64,000 bases of DNA from Lolliginicoccus lacisalsi (GCF_014841105.1 NZ_JACYWE010000007.1:89481-153480); one strand, 5' to 3'; positions 10,987-20,137 are shown, counted from the first letter of the stretch. The notes: generated by a model from the letters alone, not told the origin. Program-made: numbers and translations.

Positions 10987-12237
10987 TCACGCTCCGTTCG
11001 GGTTGCTGTCGCGATGCTTGGCGAGCTCCAAGCGCGAGACTACTCCGAGGTGCACCTCGTCCGGCCCGTCCGCGAGGCGCAGTGATCGCGCGGCAGCGAA
11101 TGCCGCGGCCAGCGGGTAGTCCGCGGTGAGGCCGCCCGCGCCGTGCAGCTGGATAGCCATGTCCACCACCTCCTGCGCCACGCGGGGCACCGACGCCTTG
11201 ATCTGCGACAGCTCCGATAGCGCGCCGAGCGGTCCTTGCTGGTCGAGCAGCCACGCCGTGTGCAGGACATGGAGCCTGGCCTGGTTGATGGCGATGCGGG
11301 CATGGGCGATGCGCTCGCGGTTCCCGCCGAGGTTGGCGAGCGGCTTGCCGAACGCGGTGCGCGTCGTCGATCTATGCGCGGCGAGCTCGAGAGCACGCTC
11401 GGCGAGCCCGATCAGCCGCATGCAGTGGTGGATGCGCCCAGGTCCGAGCCGGCCCTGCGCGATCTCGAAGCCCCGGCCGGGCCCGGCGATGATGTTCTCC
11501 CGAGGCACCCGCACGTCGGTGAAGGTGACCTCGCCATGCCCGTAGGGCTCGTCCTGGAAACCGAGCACATCGAGCATGCGTCCCACCGCCATGCCTGGGG
11601 CGCCCATGGGCACGAGCACCATCGAGTGGCGCTGGTGGCGGCCGGCATCGGGATCAGTGAGGGCCATGACGATGACGAAGGCGCAATCGGGGTGGCCGAT
11701 GCCGGTGGAGAACCACTTGTGCCCATTGATCACCACATCGTTGCCATCGAGCACCGCGGTCGCGGTCATGTTGGTGGCATCCGAGGAGGCGACCTCGGGC
11801 TCGGTCATGCAGAAAGCGGACCGGATCTCGCCACGCAGCAGGGGCAGCAGCCAGTCCTCCTGCTGCTGCTCGGTGCCATAGTGGACGAGCACCTCGGCGT
11901 TGCCGGTGTCCGGGGCGTTGCAGTTGAACACTTCCGGGGCGATGGCGTGGCGGCCCATCAATTCGGCGCTGGGCGCGTAGTCGATGTTGCTCAGCCCAGG
12001 TCCGTGCCCGGTTCGCTGGGCGTAGGCGGGCGGGAGGAAGAGATTCCATAAACCGGCCTCGCGGGCCCGCTGCTTCAAGGTATTCATGAGGGGTGGCACG
12101 CTCCAGGGCGAGGCCTGGGACCGGAGTTGCTGGTGATACTCCTGCTCGGCCGGGGCGATCTCGCTGGTGATGAATTCCTTGACCCGGCTACGGTACTCGG
12201 AAGCGGTGGCAGAGGCCGAGAAGTCCATGGCGGTCAT
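10987..12237 (-). CDS. Acyl-CoA dehydrogenase
   Basis: A 416-residue FAD-dependent dehydrogenase that forms a trans-2-enoyl-CoA. Seen are FCMTEPEVASSDATNM (flavin/substrate loop), KWFSTGIGHPDCAFVIVMA, RTAFGKPLANLGGNRERIA, and QLHGAGGLTADYPLAAAFA in the C-terminal domain. The N-terminus resembles ACAD10/11-type enzymes, in keeping with the phosphotransferase two genes downstream. It is first in the operon, divergent from a TetR gene with a perfect palindrome between them. Confidence 0.9.
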   Translation of the reverse strand: MTAMDFSASATASEYRSRVKEFITSEIAPAEQEYHQQLRSQASPWSVPPLMNTLKQRAREAGLWNLFLPPAYAQRTGHGPGLSNIDYAPSAELMGRHAIAPEVFNCNAPDTGNAEVLVHYGTEQQQEDWLLPLLRGEIRSAFCMTEPEVASSDATNMTATAVLDGNDVVINGHKWFSTGIGHPDCAFVIVMALTDPDAGRHQRHSMVLVPMGAPGMAVGRMLDVLGFQDEPYGHGEVTFTDVRVPRENIIAGPGRGFEIAQGRLGPGRIHHCMRLIGLAERALELAAHRSTTRTAFGKPLANLGGNRERIAHARIAINQARLHVLHTAWLLDQQGPLGALSELSQIKASVPRVAQEVVDMAIQLHGAGGLTADYPLAAAFAAARSLRLADGPDEVHLGVVSRLELAKHRDSNPNGA

Positions 12238-12248
12238 GCTACTCCGCT

Positions 12249-12265
12249 ATCGAGCATTGCTCGAT
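12249..12265. promoter_or_regulatory. Probable TetR operator
   Basis: ATCGAGC-ATT-GCTCGAT is a perfect 17-bp palindrome, 12 bp upstream of the acyl-CoA dehydrogenase ATG and 66 bp from the divergent TetR gene. Size and position fit a TetR-family operator controlling the dehydrogenase operon. The assignment is inferred. Confidence 0.6.
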
Positions 12266-12330
12266 GAATTTGCCGCGGGAATCCTGCCCTCGCGAGCATC
12301 CCGCCCCGAGAACCAGAAGGAGGACCGCCC

Positions 12331-12927
12331 GTGAGCGACGGCGCCACCGCCACGCCCCCGCGCCGGCACCGGCAGAACCCCGATGAACGGCGCCGCCAGC
12401 TCATCGGCATCGGCCTCGAGATGCTCACCCGCCGCCCGCTCCACCAGATCACCATCGACGAGGTGGCCGTGGCCGCGGGCATCTCGCGCAGCCTGCTGTT
12501 CCACTATTTCCCCACCAAGCGCGACTATTACGCCGCCGTCATCCGGGCTGCCAGCAAGCGGCTCCTGCGCGCCGCCCGGCAAGCGGGGACCGCCACCACC
12601 ATCGAGGACATGCTCGACGGCTACCTCGCCTTCATCGAGCGCCGCCACCAGCCGTACGTGGCGCTCTTCCAGTCCTCCGGCTCGGAGGACTGGATACGCG
12701 AGATCCTCGCCGAGACCCGCGCCGCCCTCGTCGACCAGATCATCGGCCTGCTCGATTTGCGCGAGCCGCCCAGCGAGCTGCTCCGCGCTGGGATCGGCGC
12801 CTGGCTGTCCTTCGCCGAGGAGCTAGCGCTGACCTGGGCGCGCACCAGCACCGGAACCCGCCCGGCAATCCTCGCGATGCTCGAGGACTCGTTGCGCGCC
12901 GTCGTCCGGTCCGCGCTATCGCAGTGA
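12331..12927 (+). CDS. TetR-family transcriptional regulator
   Basis: A 198-residue regulator. The N-terminal helix-turn-helix is ITIDEVAVAAGISRSLLFHYFPTKRDYYAAVI, with the diagnostic LFHYFPTKRD end. The remainder is an all-helical ligand-binding domain. The GTG start is preceded by AAGGAGG at good spacing. It is divergent from the acyl-CoA dehydrogenase operon, so it most likely represses that operon in response to an acyl-type ligand. The last 12 bp overlap the end of the convergent oxidoreductase gene. Confidence 0.9.
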   Translation: MSDGATATPPRRHRQNPDERRRQLIGIGLEMLTRRPLHQITIDEVAVAAGISRSLLFHYFPTKRDYYAAVIRAASKRLLRAARQAGTATTIEDMLDGYLAFIERRHQPYVALFQSSGSEDWIREILAETRAALVDQIIGLLDLREPPSELLRAGIGAWLSFAEELALTWARTSTGTRPAILAMLEDSLRAVVRSALSQ

Positions 12928-13812
12928 TTCCCGCGCGAGCTGCTCCACCCGCATCGCCCGCTCGATCCGCGCCACGACCTCCAGCACCTCCACGCCCCGG
13001 CGCAGCGATCCCGCCGCCCCGCCCGTGCTCGCGGAGCGATCGAGGAACTCGTCGAGCATCGCGTGGTAGCACTCCAGCGCGGGCGTCTCGCGGCTTGCGA
13101 GCTCGACCACGCCCGACGGGCCCTGCGCGCAGACCCGCAAGCGGGATGGCAGCACCGGCGTGCGCATCGACAAGGTAGCGGTGGAGAAGCGCTGCCCCGC
13201 ATGCTCGAGCATGACCTTGGTCGCATCGCTCATCGCGTCCCGGCGGGCGCACAACACGTCCGTCACCGGCCCGAGTACCTCGATCAGCAGATCCAGCACA
13301 TGCGGTCCCACATCCACCAGCGCGCCACCACGCTGCCGCCACGGCGACGCCGCGAACGGGCCGCCGAGCAACGCGCCCGACAGCCATTCCGCGTCCGCCG
13401 ACGCCCACTCCCGGCCCGCCGCCGCGCCCAGGAACTCGCGCGTCTCCGGCGCGAACCGCCGCGTGAGGAACACGATCGAGCGCACCCCGCGCTCCCTGGC
13501 GAGGCGCTCCAGCGCGAGACCATCCGCCACCGAGCCCGCCACGGGCTTCTCCAGGATCACATGCCTGCCCCGCGCGACAGCGAACAGCGCGAGCTCCGCC
13601 TGGACCGCCGGAGGCACCGCGAACGCCACGGCATCCGAGGCCTCCACCAGGTCGCCGAACGTGTCGAAGACCGGCGCGCCCACCTGTGCCGCCGCCGCGG
13701 GATCCCGCGCCCACACGCCCACCAGGTCCACGCCGGGATGCACGGCGAGCGCCGGGGCATGCGTAATCAGGGCCCACTGGCCCGCACCCACCAAACCCAC
13801 GCGCATCCACAT
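12916..13812 (-). CDS. Gfo/Idh/MocA-family oxidoreductase
   Basis: A 298-residue NAD(P)-dependent oxidoreductase. The N-terminal Rossmann motif is VGLVGAGQWALITHAPAL. Family blocks are HVILEKPVAGS (the EKP motif with the conserved Lys) and GGALVDVGPHVLDLL (the GG...D..H active-site block). Sugar or cyclitol substrates are common in the family, but none can be assigned. ATG at 13806 is an equally possible start. It overlaps the tetR 3' end by 12 bp. Confidence 0.85.
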   Translation of the reverse strand: MWMRVGLVGAGQWALITHAPALAVHPGVDLVGVWARDPAAAAQVGAPVFDTFGDLVEASDAVAFAVPPAVQAELALFAVARGRHVILEKPVAGSVADGLALERLARERGVRSIVFLTRRFAPETREFLGAAAGREWASADAEWLSGALLGGPFAASPWRQRGGALVDVGPHVLDLLIEVLGPVTDVLCARRDAMSDATKVMLEHAGQRFSTATLSMRTPVLPSRLRVCAQGPSGVVELASRETPALECYHAMLDEFLDRSASTGGAAGSLRRGVEVLEVVARIERAMRVEQLARESLR

Positions 13813-13889
13813 ACCGTACCGACGTGCATGCCGATCGGGCCGCAGGCCTCGGCGGTAGGCTGGACGGGCAACGGGAAAGGGGAGCAACC

Positions 13890-14693
13890 ATGCCAGGCAC
13901 GCTCGCGCACCCCGCGTACGGACAGGCCCGACCCGTCACCGACCAAGCGGCCGTCATCGTCGCGCCGAACTCGGGACCCATGACGCTCGAGGGCACCAAC
14001 ACCTGGCTGCTCGGCGCTCCCGGGCAGCAGGGCCGCGTCCTCGTCGACCCCGGCCCGATGGACGAGCAGCACGCCGAGGCCGTCATTGCCGCCGCCGGCG
14101 CGATCGAGCTCATCCTCGTCACGCACCGCCACATCGACCACACCGCTGGCATCGACATGCTTGCCGAGCGTACGGGCGCCCCCGTGCGGGCCCTGCTGCC
14201 CGAGCATTGCCGCGACGCGGCACCGCTGGGGGAGGGGGAGGCCCTGCGTGCGAGTGGTATCGCGCTCACTGTCCTGCCAGCGCCCGGGCATACCGCGGAC
14301 TCGATCATGCTCGCAGTTGCCGATGGCGCGGTGCCCCTCCTCCTTACCGGAGATACCATCCTCGGCCGCGGCACGACTGTGCTCGACGCAACAGACGGTG
14401 ATCTCGGCGACTATCTCGATACGCTCGGCGCCATCATCGACGACCGTTCCGGGCATCTCGTGCTTCCCGGGCATGGCCCCGAGCTGCCGGACGCCGCCGC
14501 GGCCGCGAGCGCCTACAAGGCGCACAGGCTGCACAGACTCGAGGAAGTGCGCGAGGCGCTGCGGGTTCTCGGGGAGGACGCGAGCGCTCGGGACATCGTC
14601 GAGCGGGTCTACGTCGCGGTGGACCCAGCGCTGTGGGGAGCGGCGGAGTCATCGGTGCGGGCGCAGCTTGCCTACCTCCGTGATCGCGCATGA
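13890..14693 (+). CDS. Metallo-beta-lactamase-fold hydrolase (Rv3677c-like)
   Basis: A 267-residue hydrolase of the LACTB2-like type. The dinuclear zinc motif is THRHIDHTAGI. A second His is in PAPGHTADSI, the bridging Asp in LLTGDTILG, and the final His in LVLPGHGPELPD. The start ATG 13890 follows AAAGGGGAG. In M. tuberculosis the corresponding gene is next to crp, as here apart from the intervening EspR-like gene. RNA-processing activity is possible from family membership, but the substrate is unknown. Confidence 0.88.
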   Translation: MPGTLAHPAYGQARPVTDQAAVIVAPNSGPMTLEGTNTWLLGAPGQQGRVLVDPGPMDEQHAEAVIAAAGAIELILVTHRHIDHTAGIDMLAERTGAPVRALLPEHCRDAAPLGEGEALRASGIALTVLPAPGHTADSIMLAVADGAVPLLLTGDTILGRGTTVLDATDGDLGDYLDTLGAIIDDRSGHLVLPGHGPELPDAAAAASAYKAHRLHRLEEVREALRVLGEDASARDIVERVYVAVDPALWGAAESSVRAQLAYLRDRA

Positions 14694-14906
14694 TCCGGAC
14701 AACCGTACTAAGCTACCGGACAAAGGTGCTCGATGCGCGGGATTCGCGCACCGAGCAGGCCTAGGCGGGGATGCCTTCCGCAAGCCACCGGCGCGTGGCA
14801 GCAGGCTGCCGCAGCATGCTGGGAGCGCCGGGGGCGATCGATGACCGATCGGCCACGGGGGGAGTTCCCGCATGCATTAGGTCCATGCGACAGAAACGGG
14901 GAGCGA

Positions 14907-15401
14907 ATGACTGAGCCAACCGCGGTCCAGGGGAGCGAGAAGGATACGACCGCGACGAGCCTGGACGATAACGGGGCGAACGGGCGTGGTGTCTTCGCCG
15001 AGCGGCTCGATGAGCTGTTCCGCAACGTGCCGGACCCGCAGGGGCGGCGATACACGGGCTCGGCGATCGCGCGCCGGTCCACCGAACTGGGATTCAAGCT
15101 GGGCGAGTCCTACCTGAGCCAATTGCGGTCCGGCAAGGCGCGGACGCCGTCCTTCCGCACCGTCGAGGGCATCGCTGCGGCATTCGGCGTGGACGTGCGC
15201 TTCTTCCTCGAGGATGGTGGACGCGAGCGCAGCCGCAACGAGATCGACATGATGCGCCTGCAGGCCGACCGCACCATCCATGATGTTGCCTACAAGCTTG
15301 CCGGGCTGTCGGAATCCTCGGTGCACATCGTGCACGAGCTGATCAAGGTGCTGCGTGTCCAGCAGGGCCTCGTGCCGGATCCGAAGCCCGAGTCCGACTA
15401 G
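14907..15401 (+). CDS. EspR-like XRE-family DNA-binding regulator
   Basis: A 164-residue protein. After an acidic 25-residue N-terminus comes FAERLDELFRNVPDPQGRRYTG and the helix-turn-helix with YLSQLRSGKARTPSFRTVEGIAAAFGV, closely resembling M. tuberculosis EspR (Rv3849: PYLSQLRSGN.TNPS). EspR dimerises through its C-terminus and acts as a nucleoid-associated regulator; the helical C-terminal third here would serve that role. The start ATG 14907 follows GGGGAG. The 213-bp upstream region has the direct repeat CCGGACAA (14697-14704 and again about 23 bp on). Confidence 0.8.
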   Translation: MTEPTAVQGSEKDTTATSLDDNGANGRGVFAERLDELFRNVPDPQGRRYTGSAIARRSTELGFKLGESYLSQLRSGKARTPSFRTVEGIAAAFGVDVRFFLEDGGRERSRNEIDMMRLQADRTIHDVAYKLAGLSESSVHIVHELIKVLRVQQGLVPDPKPESD

Positions 15402-15423
15402 GACACCGCGGCGGCTGCTCCGG

Positions 15424-15513
15424 CGGCGCGACTGGGCGTCTACCGCGGCGGCTGCCGGTGGCGCGGCCGAGCGGCTGCCGGTGGCGGCGCGGCTGGGCGT
15501 CTACCGCGGTGGC
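15424..15513. repeat. Imperfect GC-rich duplicated segment
   Basis: A roughly 29-bp unit containing CTGGGCGTCTACCGCGG occurs at 15424-15452 and again at 15485-15513. Between them lie two copies of GCGGCTGCCGGTGGCG. It directly abuts hairpin repeat family A copy 2. No coding potential is seen. Confidence 0.7.
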
Positions 15514-15516
15514 GGC

Positions 15517-15587
15517 GGCAAAAGCACCCCAAACCGCCAAACGCGATAGAAGCCGACCCCGGATCCCGGTGGCTTCTATCGCGTTTG
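15517..15587 (-). repeat. Hairpin repeat family A, copy 2 (71 bp, inverted)
   Basis: On the minus strand this reads CAAACGCGATAGAA, 22 nt, TTCTATCGCGTTTG, 9 nt, GGTGCTTTTGCC, with the same spacing as copies 1 and 3. The stem also extends outward (AACCGCC/GGCGGTT) and inward (GCC/GGC) to 23 perfect base pairs over 15532-15593. It lies between the convergent espR-like and crp genes. Confidence 0.9.
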
Positions 15588-15599
15588 GCGGTTCGAGTC

Positions 15600-16274
15600 C
15601 TAGCGCGCCCGGCGTGCCAGCCGCTCCGAGTCGGAGATCAGCACGCTCTTGCCCTCCAGCCGCAGCCAGCCGCGATGCGCGAAGTCCGCGAGCGCCTTGT
15701 TGACGGTCTCGCGCGATGCGCCCACGAGCTGCGCGATCTCCTCCTGCGTCAGATCATGCGTGACGCGCAGCGCGCCATTCTCCTGGGTGCCGAAGCGCTG
15801 CGCGAGCTGCAGCAGCGCCTTCGCGACACGGCCCGGGACATCGGTGAAGATGAGGTCCGCGAGATTGTTGTTGGTGCGGCGCAACCGGCGAGCGAGCACC
15901 CGCAGCAGTTGCTCGGCGATCTCGGGGCGCTGCCCTATCCATTCCTTCAGCGCCGCGCGGTCCATGCTCACGGCCCGCACCTCGGTGACAGTCGTCGCGC
16001 TCGACGTGCGCGGCCCGGGGTCGAAGATGGAGAGCTCGCCGAACATGTCCGATGGGCCCATGATCGCGAGCAGGTTCTCCCGGCCATCCGGGGACCGGCG
16101 ACCGATCTTCACCTTGCCGTTGACGATGATGTACAACCGGTCACCCGGCTCGCCCTCGTTGAAGATGACATGCTGGCGCGGGAAATCCACCGGCTGCAGC
16201 TGGTGGGTGAGCGCGGCAATGGCGGAGGGCTCGACTCCCTGGAAGATTCCGGCTCTGGCCAGGATCTCGTCCAC
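15600..16274 (-). CDS. crp: cAMP receptor protein (CRP/FNR family)
   Basis: A 224-residue global regulator, the same length as M. tuberculosis Crp (Rv3676) and nearly identical in recalled sequence. The cyclic-nucleotide domain has [23 protein letters not shown] and [18 protein letters not shown] (phosphate-binding cassette). The C-terminal helix-turn-helix is [27 protein letters not shown] 16274 is chosen: GGAG precedes it and it matches the family start ([17 protein letters not shown]). Candidate targets in this window include acs, which carries a perfect CRP site. Confidence 0.96.
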   Translation of the reverse strand: MDEILARAGIFQGVEPSAIAALTHQLQPVDFPRQHVIFNEGEPGDRLYIIVNGKVKIGRRSPDGRENLLAIMGPSDMFGELSIFDPGPRTSSATTVTEVRAVSMDRAALKEWIGQRPEIAEQLLRVLARRLRRTNNNLADLIFTDVPGRVAKALLQLAQRFGTQENGALRVTHDLTQEEIAQLVGASRETVNKALADFAHRGWLRLEGKSVLISDSERLARRAR

Positions 16275-16380
16275 GTGGGCTCCTTCGGGAACTCGTCGGC
16301 ACCGGAACAGCATCCAGCGCCGCTAGGTCTTGGGAACGCAGGCAACGTACGCGGCGAACGCCCGCATTCAGTCCCACTCT

Positions 16381-16396
16381 AGTGGCATTCATCACA
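16381..16396. promoter_or_regulatory. Possible CRP autoregulatory site
   Basis: AGTGG-CATTCA-TCACA matches TGTGA-N6-TCACA at 8 of 10 positions and lies 107 bp upstream of the crp start. The 269-bp region between crp and the small membrane gene otherwise shows no gene. Confidence 0.35.
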
Positions 16397-16543
16397 TATT
16401 GTCCGGTGCTTCGCGTTATGGACACAGCAGATGAAGCCTTGCGCAGCAGGGGAAGCGGGTCACGACGCTGCGCAGAGTGTGGTGGCTACCACTTGATCTT
16501 GCACAACGAGCGCCGGAAATTCCACTTGAGCGCCCGGGCCGCA

Positions 16544-16684
16544 TCAGTCGGGGCGCGGCGATCCCGTCTTGACCAACGGGGAATCCGCTGCGCAGCTAGC
16601 CATGAGGATGCGCTCCACCCGGTCCAGGCCCATGGCGAAGAACATCAGCAGCACCGGGATGAGCAGCACCGCCAATCCTTCCAT
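16544..16684 (-). CDS. Small single-span membrane protein (Rv3675-like position)
   Basis: A 46-residue frame starting MEGLAVLLIPVLLMFFAMG, a clean transmembrane helix, then DRVERILMA and a short polar tail. M. tuberculosis has a small membrane gene (Rv3675) between crp and nth, which supports a real gene here. No good ribosome-binding site is visible. Function is unknown. Confidence 0.5.
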   Translation of the reverse strand: MEGLAVLLIPVLLMFFAMGLDRVERILMASCAADSPLVKTGSPRPD

Positions 16685-16792
16685 GGGACCAGTCAACACC
16701 GCGCAGGTCTCGGAACGGCAACGCCCCGGCACCGGCCCGGACACTAGCCGCGCGCGAGCGCGACCATCCCGGGCGATCCGTACCCTGGACCC

Positions 16793-17572
16793 GTGAGCAC
16801 ACCCCTACCGCGTCGGCGAGCGCGCCGCGCGCCCGAGACCCGCCTGGGCCTCGTGCGCCGCGCCCGCCGCATGAACCGGGCCCTCGGGCGCGCCTTCCCG
16901 CACGTGTATTGCGAGCTCGACTTCACCACGCCGCTCGAGCTGGCCGTCGCCACCATCCTCTCCGCCCAATGCACGGACAAGCGCGTCAACGAGGTCACCC
17001 CGGCCCTGTTCGCGCGCTACCGCACCGCCGCCGACTATGCGGGAGCCAACCGGGCCGAGCTCGAGGAGATGATCCGGTCCACCGGCTTCTACCGCAACAA
17101 GGCAAGCTCGCTGATCGGCCTCGGGCAGGCCGTCACCGAGCGGTTCGACGGAGAGCTCCCCAGCACCCTCGAGCAACTCGTCACCCTGCCCGGAGTGGGC
17201 CGCAAGACCGCGAACGTCATCCTCGGAAATGCCTTCGACATCCCCGGCATCACCGTCGATACCCACTTCGGGAGACTGGTGCGCCGCTGGCAGTGGACCG
17301 AGGAGACCGACCCGGTGAAGGTCGAGCATGCGATCGGCGAGCTCATCGAGAAGCGCGACTGGACGATCCTCTCGCACCGCGTCATCTTCCACGGCCGCCG
17401 CGTGTGCCACTCCCGCCGTCCCGCGTGCGGCGCCTGCATCCTCGCCCGCGATTGCCCCTCGTTCGGCGCGGGGCCCACGGACTTCGCGAGCGCGGCGACG
17501 CTCGTTCGCGGTCCCGAGGCCGAGCACCTGCTGGCCCTCGCGCGGCCCACGAGCGAGCAGGACGCGTCATGA
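16793..17572 (+). CDS. nth: Endonuclease III (DNA glycosylase/AP lyase)
   Basis: A 259-residue base-excision repair enzyme for oxidised pyrimidines. The helix-hairpin-helix with the catalytic Lys is [17 protein letters not shown], and the catalytic Asp is in [12 protein letters not shown]. The C-terminal iron-sulfur ligands are C-x6-C-x2-C-x5-C ([17 protein letters not shown]). GTG 16793 is the start; a basic N-terminal extension precedes the domain. Its stop overlaps the thioredoxin ATG (ATGA), beginning a four-gene chain conserved with Rv3674c-Rv3671c. Confidence 0.95.
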   Translation: MSTPLPRRRARRAPETRLGLVRRARRMNRALGRAFPHVYCELDFTTPLELAVATILSAQCTDKRVNEVTPALFARYRTAADYAGANRAELEEMIRSTGFYRNKASSLIGLGQAVTERFDGELPSTLEQLVTLPGVGRKTANVILGNAFDIPGITVDTHFGRLVRRWQWTEETDPVKVEHAIGELIEKRDWTILSHRVIFHGRRVCHSRRPACGACILARDCPSFGAGPTDFASAATLVRGPEAEHLLALARPTSEQDAS

Positions 17573-18246
17573 GCTCCGGCGCCCGGGGCAGCCTCGCTGC
17601 CCTCGCCATCGTGCTCGCGCTCATCGTTGCCATCTGGCCCCGTGGCGATGACGATGCGACCGCGCCGGGCACACTGCCTGGTCGGGGGGCCCAGTCCGAG
17701 CAGGGCGATGGCCGTCCCCCCGTCGCCAACGAAGCGCTCGCGGGCGATCGCGCCCGCGCGAGCCTCGATCCCTGCCCCGCTGTCAGCGGAGCCACCGGGG
17801 CCTCCTGGGCCGCCGACCACCCGCTGCGGGGCCTCGAGCTCGGCTGCCTCGCGGACGGCGCGACCGTCGACCTCGAGGCAGCGCTCGCCGGCAAGCCCGC
17901 GGTGCTCAACATCTGGGCCTACTGGTGCGGGCCTTGCGCCGAGGAACTGCCAGCCATGCAGGAGTACGCGCGCGGCGTGGCGGGGGACATCACCGTGCTC
18001 ACGGTGCACCGGGACCCGAACGAGGCCAACGCCCTCGCCCGGCTCGCGCAGTATGGAGTGACCATCCCCGGGGTACAGGACGCGAAGGGGCGCATCCCGG
18101 CCCAGCTCGGCGCGCCCCCAGTGCTACCCGTCACGATCGTCCTCGATGCGGGCGGTAGTGTCGCCGGTATTCTCGCCGAGCCCTTCACCACTCCCGGGCA
18201 GATCCAGGAAGCGGTCACGGCAGCCTTGCAAGGAGCACCCCGATGA
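17569..18246 (+). CDS. Membrane-anchored TlpA/ResA-like thioredoxin (Rv3673c-like)
   Basis: A 225-residue protein. The N-terminal hydrophobic anchor [15 protein letters not shown] is at about residues 8-22. The thioredoxin domain has [13 protein letters not shown] (CxxC active site) and the cis-Pro region [11 protein letters not shown]. It is predicted to act outside the membrane in disulfide or haem-thiol chemistry. Two further Cys outside the motif ([15 protein letters not shown]) may form a structural disulfide. It is coupled by 4-bp overlaps to nth upstream and the NUDIX gene downstream. Confidence 0.88.
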   Translation: MSSGARGSLAALAIVLALIVAIWPRGDDDATAPGTLPGRGAQSEQGDGRPPVANEALAGDRARASLDPCPAVSGATGASWAADHPLRGLELGCLADGATVDLEAALAGKPAVLNIWAYWCGPCAEELPAMQEYARGVAGDITVLTVHRDPNEANALARLAQYGVTIPGVQDAKGRIPAQLGAPPVLPVTIVLDAGGSVAGILAEPFTTPGQIQEAVTAALQGAPR

Positions 18247-18953
18247 GCACCCTCGGCCACGGGCCCACCCCGCCATGGCTGGCCCATGTCTGCGACAAGT
18301 CCGCCGATGCGCATCCGCGCATGATGCTGCGCGCTCCCGCGGATGTCGTGCCGCGGCCCGCAGCGGTGCTCATGCTCTTCGGCGGCAGCGAGCAATCCGA
18401 CCCCCGGCGTCCCGGTGGGCTGCCTGACGATGCCTTCATCCTCCTCACCCAGCGTGCCTCCACGATGCGGCAGCACCGCGGGCAGGTCGCCTTTCCGGGC
18501 GGTGCCGCGGATCCCGGCGATGCCGGACCGGTCGACACGGCCCTGCGGGAGGCGCGCGAGGAGACCGGGCTCGATCCCGCCGGGGTGCGGCCGCTCACGC
18601 TGCTGCCCGGGATCTACGTGCCCGTATCGGGGTTCGAGGTCACGCCGGTTCTCGCCTACTGGGAAGCACCCAGCCCCATCGGTGTGGTCGATCCCACTGA
18701 AGCCTCCCGCGTGGACACCGTTGCCGTCCATGACCTCATCGAACCGGGCAATCGGTTCGCGCTGCGCCATCCTGACATCCCGTACGATTCGCCAGCATTC
18801 GTCACGGACGGCATGCTGATCTGGGGCTTCACCGCAGGACTCCTCGCGGGGATGCTCTCGGTCTCGGGGTGGGAGAAGCCTTGGGACCAGTCCGATGTGA
18901 GGGATCTTGATTCAACCCTCGCCCAGTACGGCATGGAGGTACATCGCCGGTGA
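18243..18953 (+). CDS. NUDIX hydrolase, CoA pyrophosphatase type
   Basis: A 236-residue hydrolase. The segment QRASTMRQHRGQVAFPGGAAD and the Nudix box ending ALREAREETGLDP are typical of NudL/CoA diphosphatases. The usual first Glu of the box is replaced by Asp in GAADPGD. The catalytic EE pair is intact. It lies in the nth-trx-nudix-marP operon with ATGA and GTGA overlaps on either side. The CoA assignment is from family resemblance only. Confidence 0.85.
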   Translation: MSTLGHGPTPPWLAHVCDKSADAHPRMMLRAPADVVPRPAAVLMLFGGSEQSDPRRPGGLPDDAFILLTQRASTMRQHRGQVAFPGGAADPGDAGPVDTALREAREETGLDPAGVRPLTLLPGIYVPVSGFEVTPVLAYWEAPSPIGVVDPTEASRVDTVAVHDLIEPGNRFALRHPDIPYDSPAFVTDGMLIWGFTAGLLAGMLSVSGWEKPWDQSDVRDLDSTLAQYGMEVHRR

Positions 18954-20137
18954 CAGGCTCGCAGTGGATCGACCTCATTCTGCTCGTCGGCGTGCTCCTC
19001 GCAGCGGCCTCCGGATGGTGGCACGGCGCGCTCGCGTCCGGCCTCGCGTTCGTCGGGGTCGTGATCGGCGCCATCTTTGGCATCATGCTCGCCCCGCGAG
19101 TCGTTGTCCTGGTCGATGACCAGTTCGGGCGCTTGATCCTCGGGATCCTCCTCATCGTTGCCCTCATCATCCTCGGCGAGGTGTGCGGCATGGTGATCGG
19201 GCGCACCGCCCGCGGATTGCTCCGTGCACCGGTGCTCCACTTCGTCGACAGCATGATCGGTGCGATCTTCCAGGGCGTCGCGATCCTCGTCGCCGCCTAC
19301 CTGCTCGCCATCCCCGCGGCATCCGCGGGCCGGGCGGACCTCGCCGCGGCTGTCCGTGGCTCCAACCTGCTCACCCAGGTCGATCAGGTCGCCCCGGAAT
19401 GGCTCAAGGAGATCCCCCGCGACTTCGCGGACCTCATCAACACCTCCGGGCTGCCCGATGTGCTCGGCCCGTTCGGCCGGACACCCATCACGGCGGTGGA
19501 TCCGCCAGACGGCGATGTCGCGTTCTCCCCGGTCGTTACCGATGTGCAGCGCAGCGTGCCGCGGATCAGGGGCACGGCCACGTCTTGCTTGAAATCGCTC
19601 GAGGGCAGCGGCATCGTCATCGCGCCGACGCTGGTGATGACCAATGCGCACGTCGTCGCCGGCACCGAGGGCGTCACCGTCGAGACCCTCGATGGCGTGT
19701 TCGATGCCACGGTCGTCGTGTTCGACCCCTCCGTCGATATCGCGATCCTGCGCGCCCCCGGCTTGCCCGCTGCTCCGCTCGGCGTCATCGATGGCCTGGT
19801 CGAGCGCGGCACCAGCGGTGTTGTCGTCGGATATCCCGGCGGGGGGCCGTACACCGCGAACGCAGTGCGCATCCGCGATGTCGTCGAGCTCTCCGGCCCG
19901 GACATCTACCAGGCCAGCACCGTCAATCGCGAGGTCTACACCATTCGCGGCACCATCCGGCAGGGCAACTCCGGCGGTCCCTTGCTCGATGGCGAGGGCA
20001 ATGTGCTCGGCGTGGTGTTCGGCGCGGCGGCGGATGATCCCGAGACGGGGTTCGTCCTGACCAACCGCGAGATCGCCCCGCACCTGAACGCGGCAGCGTC
20101 AGCGTTCAGTCCCGTGGGCACCGGAGCCTGCGTGTGA
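18950..20137 (+). CDS. marP: Acid-resistance membrane serine protease MarP
   Basis: A 395-residue protein (mycobacterial MarP is 397). Four transmembrane helices (CvpA-like) occupy about residues 1-125. The chymotrypsin-like protease follows: His in MTNAHVVAG, Asp in DPSVDIAIL, and Ser in RQGNSGGPLLDGEGNVLG. A Cys near TSCLKS and the C-terminal GTGACV could form the regulatory disulfide known in MarP. GTG 18950 overlaps the NUDIX stop. Mycobacterial MarP maintains intrabacterial pH at low external pH. The last 39 bp overlap the convergent ephE-like gene. Confidence 0.93.
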   Translation: MTGSQWIDLILLVGVLLAAASGWWHGALASGLAFVGVVIGAIFGIMLAPRVVVLVDDQFGRLILGILLIVALIILGEVCGMVIGRTARGLLRAPVLHFVDSMIGAIFQGVAILVAAYLLAIPAASAGRADLAAAVRGSNLLTQVDQVAPEWLKEIPRDFADLINTSGLPDVLGPFGRTPITAVDPPDGDVAFSPVVTDVQRSVPRIRGTATSCLKSLEGSGIVIAPTLVMTNAHVVAGTEGVTVETLDGVFDATVVVFDPSVDIAILRAPGLPAAPLGVIDGLVERGTSGVVVGYPGGGPYTANAVRIRDVVELSGPDIYQASTVNREVYTIRGTIRQGNSGGPLLDGEGNVLGVVFGAAADDPETGFVLTNREIAPHLNAAASAFSPVGTGACV

